Origin: Coprobacillus sp. CAG:698
Lineage (GTDB): Bacteria > Bacillota_I > Bacilli_A > ML615J-28 > CAG-698
Length of the DNA: 64,000 nt
Assembly (NCBI GenBank): GCA_000431235.1
Contig: HF988719.1
Location: forward strand, 73,885-137,884
Direction: 5' to 3'
Shown: positions 59,670-64,000 of the stretch, one piece after another
How positions within the stretch are numbered: position 1 is the stretch's first letter
Layout: each line of letters opens with the position of its first letter
Position numbers and translations under genes: made by a program
Notes under the pieces: generated by a model
What the model was told of the DNA's origin: nothing
The model's database searches: none
The model's input: only the letters and a program-made list of their open reading frames with translations

Positions 59670-60020
59670 ATGAGTCAACAATTAATTAATGAAATTACTG
59701 CAGAATACCTAAAAGAGCGTCCTGCATTTCGTCCTGGTGACAACGTTAAAGTTCATGTTAAGATCAAAGAAGGTGAACGTGAACGTGTACAAATCTTTGA
59801 AGGATTAGTTATTAAAAAACGTGGTGGTGGAATTAGTGAAACATTTACAGTACGTAAGATCTCTTATGGCGTAGGCGTTGAAAGAACATTCCCTGTTCAT
59901 GCACCAAACATTGCTAAAATCGAAGTTGTTCGTTGTGGTAAAGTACGTCGTGCTAAACTTAACTACATTCGTACATTATCTGCAAAAGGTGCTCGTATTA
60001 AAGAACGCGTTAAAAAATAA
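59670..60020 (+). CDS. rplS: 50S ribosomal protein L19
   Basis: 116 residues. FRPGDNVKVHVKIKEGERER, VQIFEGLVIKKRGGGISETF in pieces, and FPVHAPNIAKIEVVRCGKVRRAKL are typical of L19, at the subunit interface. SD AAGGAG. It stands alone with its own promoter, leader and terminator, cut off from trmD by the 5.2-kb amidase gene. Confidence 0.97.
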   Translation: MSQQLINEITAEYLKERPAFRPGDNVKVHVKIKEGERERVQIFEGLVIKKRGGGISETFTVRKISYGVGVERTFPVHAPNIAKIEVVRCGKVRRAKLNYIRTLSAKGARIKERVKK

Positions 60021-60032
60021 TTTAAAAAAAAT

Positions 60033-60055
60033 AGAAGCTTTATGCTTCTTTTTTT
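60033..60055 (+). terminator. Terminator after rplS
   Basis: AGAAGC (60033-60038), TTTAT, GCTTCT (60044-60049), T run to 60055. Confidence 0.85.
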
Positions 60056-60096
60056 AATGTCAATTTGCAATTTACCAAAAAAATATAAATAAATAG

Positions 60097-60102
60097 TATA
60101 AT
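60097..60102 (+). promoter_or_regulatory. -10 upstream of the candidate small RNA
   Basis: TATAAT with TAG before it. The only -35-like words, TTTACC at 60071 and TTGCAA at 60065, are too far, so strength is uncertain. Confidence 0.45.
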
Positions 60103-60108
60103 ATTAAT

Positions 60109-60235
60109 GCATTTAGATAGATATGTTGTTTGTTCATAATTTTTTTATAGTTTTTTATAAGACTCCTATTTATATCTATCTAAATAATTTAAAAACATAA
60201 TCATCATTTATATATAATTAAGTGATGATTTTTTT
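60109..60235 (+). ncRNA. Candidate small RNA of about 127 bases
   Basis: Starts about seven bases after a TATAAT. A perfect 14-bp stem (ATTTAGATAGATAT 60111-60124; ATATCTATCTAAAT 60172-60185) encloses 47 bases containing a pyrimidine-rich GACTCCT that could pair with SD sequences. It ends with an intrinsic terminator: 11-bp stem 60199-60209/60220-60230 and seven T. No ORF. It resembles no family I recognise; it could instead be part of the murC leader. Confidence 0.5.
60199..60235 (+). terminator. Intrinsic terminator upstream of murC
   Basis: AATCATCATTT and AAGTGATGATT (one T-G pair), loop ATATATAATT, T run 60229-60235. Confidence 0.75.
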
Positions 60236-60310
60236 AATAAAAAGTATTAAATAGAAATAAGGTATATTAAAGATTTAGATAAATTAATAAATTTAATATC
60301 AAATATTACT

Positions 60311-60344
60311 ATCACACTTTGCATATAATTAAGTGGTGATTTTT
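60311..60344 (+). promoter_or_regulatory. Second copy of the hairpin, covering the murC SD
   Basis: ATCACACTT (60311-60319) can pair with AAGTGGTGAT (60331-60340) with one bulged G. The right arm holds the murC SD GGTGAT. 60323-60344 repeats 60212-60233 with one change. The loop contains TATAAT (60324-60329), an alternative reading as a promoter. The rest of the 60056-60344 gap is AT-rich with no ORF. Confidence 0.5.
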
Positions 60345-61610
60345 ATGAAATATTATTTGGTAGGAATTAAGGGAACAGGTATGAGTTCTTTAGCATGTAT
60401 ATTAAAGGATATGGGGAATGTAGTAACAGGTAGTGATGTGAAAGAGCATTTTTTTACGGAGAAGTCATTAGATGAGAAAAATATAACTTATGAAGAATTT
60501 ACAGATGAAGTAACTAATGAGTATTTTTATATAATTTCAAGTGCGTATGATATTAATAACATAGTAGTTAAAAAAATAATAAATGAAAATTATAATTATA
60601 TGTATTATCATGAATTTATAGAATTCTTCTTTAAAAAAAAGAAAATAGGCATATGCGGAAGCCATGGAAAAACAACGACAACAAAAGTTATAGCAAAAGT
60701 ATTAGAAGATAAAAATATATGTTATTTATCTGGTGACTCCTCTGGAAAAGGTACAAAAAATTATGAGTATTTTGTTTTAGAAGCGTGCGAATATAAAAAT
60801 CATTTTTTAAGTTATACTTATGATTATTTAATTATGACAAATATTGATTATGATCATCCTGATTATTTTAAAAATAAAGATGACTATTTACAAGCCTTTC
60901 AAGAAGTAAGTAAAAAAACAAAATGTTTAATTGCTAATGGTGATGATGAAAACATAAAAAGAATAAAACATAAGAATAAAATAACATATGGATTTAATTA
61001 TGATAATGACTATGTAATTTATAGTATAAATAAATATAAAAATGGTTACTTTATTAGTATAGTTAATAGAGAAAAAGAAGAAAAATTATATATTCCTTTA
61101 TTTGGGAAACATAATATACTAAATGTTGTTGCAAGTTATGTGTTAATAGATTTATTGAAAATAGATGTACCATTTCAAAAAAAGATTTATGAATTTAAAT
61201 TGCCAAAGAGAAGAATGGAAGAGGTAAAATATAAAAGTAATATATTGATATGTGATTATGCACATCACCCTACAGAGATAAAGGCTTTGATAGAAGCAAT
61301 TTTGGAAAAGTACGAAAAGGAAATCATAATTATTTTTCAACCACACACATATTCTCGAACATTAGCTCTAAAGGAAGATTTTAGAAAATGTTTTGAGAAA
61401 GCAAAGAAATTATACATAATGAATACTTTTATTTCTCGAGAACAATATGATCAAAATAAAGAAAGAGAAGTTAGGAAAGTATTTAGTTTCTTTGATGATT
61501 ACGATGAGAAGGTTTATTTGTCATTAAAAAAAGAGACAAATAAGGTTATTCTATTTTTAGGTGCAGGAACTGTAGACAAAGAAATGGAAAAATTATACAA
61601 TAATTTGTAA
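60345..61610 (+). CDS. murC: UDP-N-acetylmuramate-L-alanine ligase
   Basis: 421 residues from ATG 60345 (SD GGTGAT). Adds L-alanine to UDP-MurNAc, the first step of the wall peptide. Nucleotide-sugar-binding GIKGTGMSSLACIL at 7-20, ATP P-loop GICGSHGKTTTTK (about 103-115), and the family's YAHHPTEIKAL (about 306) and FQPHTYSRTLAL. A little shorter than the usual ~435-450. Its 3' neighbour is a ccpA-like gene; murC and ccpA are close in B. subtilis as well. Confidence 0.95.
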   Translation: MKYYLVGIKGTGMSSLACILKDMGNVVTGSDVKEHFFTEKSLDEKNITYEEFTDEVTNEYFYIISSAYDINNIVVKKIINENYNYMYYHEFIEFFFKKKKIGICGSHGKTTTTKVIAKVLEDKNICYLSGDSSGKGTKNYEYFVLEACEYKNHFLSYTYDYLIMTNIDYDHPDYFKNKDDYLQAFQEVSKKTKCLIANGDDENIKRIKHKNKITYGFNYDNDYVIYSINKYKNGYFISIVNREKEEKLYIPLFGKHNILNVVASYVLIDLLKIDVPFQKKIYEFKLPKRRMEEVKYKSNILICDYAHHPTEIKALIEAILEKYEKEIIIIFQPHTYSRTLALKEDFRKCFEKAKKLYIMNTFISREQYDQNKEREVRKVFSFFDDYDEKVYLSLKKETNKVILFLGAGTVDKEMEKLYNNL

Positions 61611-61635
61611 ATATATGAAAATTTTCAGAAAATCA

Positions 61636-61664
61636 TTGAAAAAAAACTCCTTTTATGATAGAAT
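61636..61664 (+). promoter_or_regulatory. Promoter of the ccpA-like gene
   Basis: TTGAAA at 61636-61641, spacer 17 ending in TGA, TAGAAT at 61659-61664. Confidence 0.78.
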
Positions 61665-61687
61665 AATTATGTGAAAGGAGTAATATT

Positions 61688-62680
61688 ATGGAACAGACAA
61701 AAATATATGATATTGCTGGTGCAGCTGGTGTTAGTTTAGCTACTGTATCAAGAGTTTTAAACCATCCTGATAAAGTTAAGGAAGAAACAAGAAACAAGGT
61801 TATGCGTATAATCAAAGAAAAGGGTTATAAGCCTAACGCGAATGCTCGTGGATTAGCCAGTCGTAAATCTACTACTGTTGCAGTTGTTATTCCTGAATTA
61901 TCACGTGCTAGTGTCGCTGAAATGATTCAAGGAATTGATGATGCAGCAAAGAAGTTTGGATATCAAATAAGATTATTTATTAATAAAGATGTTGAAAACG
62001 AAAAAGACTTATGGGGTGAAGTTATTGCTTCAAGTGTTGATGGAATTCTATTTATGAACGATGAAATGACTAGAGAAGTATATCAATTAGCTGAATTTTC
62101 TCCAGTACCAATTGTTTTCGTTAATGCTTTATCTAAGAAGGATACTATTGGAAGTGTATGCGTTGATTATGAAGAATGTGCATACGATATTACTACAAGA
62201 ATGATAAAGAAAGGAAACAAAAATATTGTTTTCGTTGGAACAGAACATAAGTATACATTAAATGAAATGAAACAAAAAGGATATACAAGAGCAATGGAAG
62301 ATAATGGATTAACTCCTAAATACTTGTATACAAGTGGCGATATTCGCAAAAACGAATTATTCTTTAATGAAATATTAGAACGTGAAGTTCCTGAGGTTGC
62401 CTTAGTTGTTCGTGATTCAATAGCTATTTCTTTAATGAATGTTGCCACAAAGAAAGGCATTAAAGTACCAGATACATTACAAGTTATTGGCTTCCAAAAT
62501 ACAAGATATGCTCAATTATCTAATCCAAAACTTACATGTGTCGAAATACCTATTTATGAAATGGGTAACACAGCTATGAGTTACTTAACAAATCTAATGA
62601 AAGAAGAAACAAACAGACCTAAGAAAGCTGAAAAAATCTTACTTGCATATGATATAATTTGGAGAGAATCAACTAAATAA
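61688..62680 (+). CDS. ccpA: LacI-family regulator, probable CcpA
   Basis: 330 residues. N-terminal helix-turn-helix IYDIAGAAGVSLATVSRVLN with hinge helix ANARGLASRK, then a periplasmic-binding-type core (TTVAVVIPELSRASVAEMIQ). The motif PNANARGLA and the murC neighbourhood both agree with CcpA, the global catabolite regulator that binds cre sites together with HPr-Ser-P. Another LacI-family role is not excluded. SD AAAGGAG. Confidence 0.78.
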   Translation: MEQTKIYDIAGAAGVSLATVSRVLNHPDKVKEETRNKVMRIIKEKGYKPNANARGLASRKSTTVAVVIPELSRASVAEMIQGIDDAAKKFGYQIRLFINKDVENEKDLWGEVIASSVDGILFMNDEMTREVYQLAEFSPVPIVFVNALSKKDTIGSVCVDYEECAYDITTRMIKKGNKNIVFVGTEHKYTLNEMKQKGYTRAMEDNGLTPKYLYTSGDIRKNELFFNEILEREVPEVALVVRDSIAISLMNVATKKGIKVPDTLQVIGFQNTRYAQLSNPKLTCVEIPIYEMGNTAMSYLTNLMKEETNRPKKAEKILLAYDIIWRESTK

Positions 62681-62682
62681 AA

Positions 62683-62702
62683 AGAACTATTTTCATAGTT
62701 CT
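62683..62702 (-). terminator. Terminator of the CYTH gene (minus strand)
   Basis: AGAACTAT, loop, ATAGTTCT, followed on the minus strand by TTTTTATTT. On the plus strand no T run follows, so it may end ccpA only weakly. Confidence 0.7.
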
Positions 62703-63270
62703 ATAATATATCTTTGAGAGCTGTATAAGCTCTTTTTATTTTTTTATCTGATTTTTTGTATTTAATTTTCAAATCACTTAAGAGTTGAAGGAATTCTTTC
62801 TTTCCATCATAATAATTTTTAGCTTCATATTCTAATTCGTAATCAACAACGCCAAGATATGAACTCTTATCAATAAAAATCATTCCATTTCCATATTTAA
62901 AGAATAATCTTTCAGTTGACAAACTCATAAAATTGAAAAGTTTTTGGTCACCAATAATTGAAGCAACTTCATTTGCTATATCACTTTCTGGAAGGACTCC
63001 TATTTCTTTTATCGCCTCAAACTCTGAAGAAGTAATATTAAGACGCAAATCTTGGATGTTATATCCTTTTTTTCTTTTATAAGTGAGTGTTAAAATATCT
63101 CTTTCACGAACACGCAAAGAGGCTTCAGTAGCTTTTAAAGAGAATCGTTCAGTATCAAGATAATGATTTGTTTGCAAATCAACAGGATTTCCTTTGTATT
63201 TTTGCACAAGTCTTTTATATTCTTCTTCTGAAAGAAGTGTTTTAAATTCAGCGACTAATGAAGGTTCCAT
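62701..63270 (-). CDS. CYTH-domain protein
   Basis: 189 residues. YjbK-like CYTH fold (triphosphate tunnel): SLRVRERDILTLTYKRKKG, FKYGNGMIFIDKSSYLG and DYELEYEAKNY with the acidic and basic tunnel residues. The N-terminal signature ExExK reads VAEFK, so the first Glu is replaced by Val. Such proteins hydrolyse triphosphates or inorganic tripolyphosphate. SD AAAGGA precedes the ATG. Convergent with ccpA. Confidence 0.88.
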   Translation of the reverse strand: MEPSLVAEFKTLLSEEEYKRLVQKYKGNPVDLQTNHYLDTERFSLKATEASLRVRERDILTLTYKRKKGYNIQDLRLNITSSEFEAIKEIGVLPESDIANEVASIIGDQKLFNFMSLSTERLFFKYGNGMIFIDKSSYLGVVDYELEYEAKNYYDGKKEFLQLLSDLKIKYKKSDKKIKRAYTALKDIL

Positions 63271-63409
63271 AGTGATTATTCCTTTCTAAAGTTTTAGTTA
63301 AATGTAATATATCATATATGAAAACAAAAATCAACATTATTTTACAAAAAAATGTAAAAATAAGATAATTTTTAAATAAAATGTATAAACAAAAGGAAAT
63401 TAATATATG

Positions 63410-63438
63410 TTTACTTATTTTTAAAAAAATGATAAAAT
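63410..63438 (+). promoter_or_regulatory. Promoter of the right-edge lipoprotein gene
   Basis: TTTACT at 63410-63415, spacer 17 ending in TGA, TAAAAT at 63433-63438. The rest of the 63271-63460 gap shows nothing else. Confidence 0.7.
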
Positions 63439-63459
63439 AAAGTATCTATGGAGGTATGT

Positions 63460-64000
63460 ATGATAAAAGTTAAAAAGTACATGAGTATTCTATTATTTAC
63501 TTTTTTTGCATTTTTTCTTTCATTTGGATGTACAGAAAAAACAAACGTAGAAATAGAATTAGAAAATGAATTAGTAGCAGGACGCACATATGCGTTAAAT
63601 GTTAATGTGGAAAAAGGGTTAGATACTAATTTAACTATAACATTAAGCAAAGAAGGAATAATTCATGTTGATGAAAAAAATAAAACTGTGGAGGCATTAG
63701 CTGAAGGAAGTGTTGACCTTACAGCATCAATAAATGATAAAATCTCTTCTACAGTCACAATTATTGTAAAACCAGCAATCAAATATACAATTGAATATGA
63801 ACTTGATGGAGGTATTTCTGAAAATCTTCCAAGCGAATATGATACATTGAATAAAGGATTAGATATACCATCACCTACAAAAGAAGGATATAAATTCTTA
63901 GGATGGTACGATAATAATTTATTTACAGGAGATAAAATAACAAAAATAGAGAAAGGAACTGAAGGTAATAAAATTTTATATGCTAAATGGGAAAAAGAGA
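63460..64000 (+). CDS. Big2 / InlB-B-repeat lipoprotein (C-terminus outside window)
   Basis: The frame is open from ATG 63460 (SD GGAGG at 63450-63454) to the window end, so 180 residues are visible. Lipoprotein signal MIKVKKYMSILLFTFF with lipobox SFGC (Cys at about 24). A Big2-like domain (about 30-105) has the core IIHVDEKNKTVEALAEGSVD. An InlB-B (Flg_new) domain follows: YTIEYELDGGISENLPSEYD, then GYKFLGWYDN and LYAKWEKE. It may be a relative of the repeat protein at the left edge. Confidence 0.75.
   Translation, partial: MIKVKKYMSILLFTFFAFFLSFGCTEKTNVEIELENELVAGRTYALNVNVEKGLDTNLTITLSKEGIIHVDEKNKTVEALAEGSVDLTASINDKISSTVTIIVKPAIKYTIEYELDGGISENLPSEYDTLNKGLDIPSPTKEGYKFLGWYDNNLFTGDKITKIEKGTEGNKILYAKWEKE

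Noticed and set aside
3..64000. Mycoplasma-type code (TGA as Trp), suggested by low GC
   Set aside because: TGA ends mnmG, parA and other genes at the expected length, and Trp is TGG throughout.
1..64000. tRNA, rRNA, insertion sequences, prophage genes
   Set aside because: No T-arm-like GGTTCGAATCC, transposase, integrase or phage structural gene was recognised on reading the window.

Overview
This is 64 kb of AT-rich chromosome (roughly 30% GC by eye) from a low-GC Firmicute. Promoters are mostly housekeeping-type with TATAAT boxes, often the extended TGnTATAAT form, and Shine-Dalgarno (SD) sites are strong. TGA is used as a stop (for example at the end of mnmG), so this is the standard bacterial code and not a mycoplasma code. 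The organism makes endospores or descends from spore formers: spoIIE, a near-textbook gerE, an alpha/beta small acid-soluble spore protein, a 45-residue YjcZ-type protein, ylbD and ylbE are present. It has a wall (murC, a zinc amidase). It belongs with the Bacilli in the broad sense, plausibly a gut-associated Erysipelotrichia-like lineage; that placement is inference.

Layout. 1-3100: the end of a protein of alternating thioredoxin-like and InlB-B-like repeats, then a Big2 lipoprotein. 3180-9300: mnmG, rsmG, parA (no parB or noc), a small mechanosensitive channel, DUF951 and an ABC exporter. 9300-15900: spoIIE, a rhodanese, a PucR-type regulator, an msmX-like sugar ATPase, pgk, tpiA. 16000-18600: a DUF6273 protein and a zinc ribbon/TIR/DUF6273 protein. 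18600-21100: rpsD with a long leader, then a beta-helix lipoprotein. 21100-26000: divergent TetR gene and ABC operon. 26000-31200: TSCPD protein, cysteine desulfurase with thiI, spore protein, a membrane protein, an rRNA methyltransferase and a Nudix protein. 31250-39100: rimP-nusA-rnpM-ylxQ-infB-rbfA-uvrC, then gerE and a KapD-like exonuclease. 39150-45400: rlmA, RNase J and def on the minus strand, small spore-coat-type genes, rsuA, ylbDE and a diacylglycerol-kinase-family gene. 45400-60050: the ribosomal cluster rpsP-khpA-rimM-trmD-rplS, split by a zinc sensor/exporter pair and flanked or split by two giant Big2/beta-helix secreted proteins, the second ending in an amidase. 60050-64000: a candidate small RNA, murC, a ccpA-like gene, a CYTH protein and the start of another Big2/InlB-B lipoprotein.

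Themes. (1) Conserved information-processing operons alternate with lineage-specific secreted lipoproteins built from Big2, beta-helix, InlB-B and thioredoxin modules. (2) rimM and trmD are translationally coupled to a zinc exporter behind an ArsR-family sensor. (3) The giant amidase gene needs a -1 shift at a T3A6 run to gain its start and lipoprotein signal. (4) The murC upstream region holds a compact promoter/stem/terminator unit that looks like an unannotated small RNA, plus a diverged copy of its terminator hairpin over the murC SD. No tRNA, rRNA, insertion sequence, prophage or CRISPR array was seen. No single cassette stands out as a complete new defence system; the TIR/DUF6273 pair is the nearest candidate.
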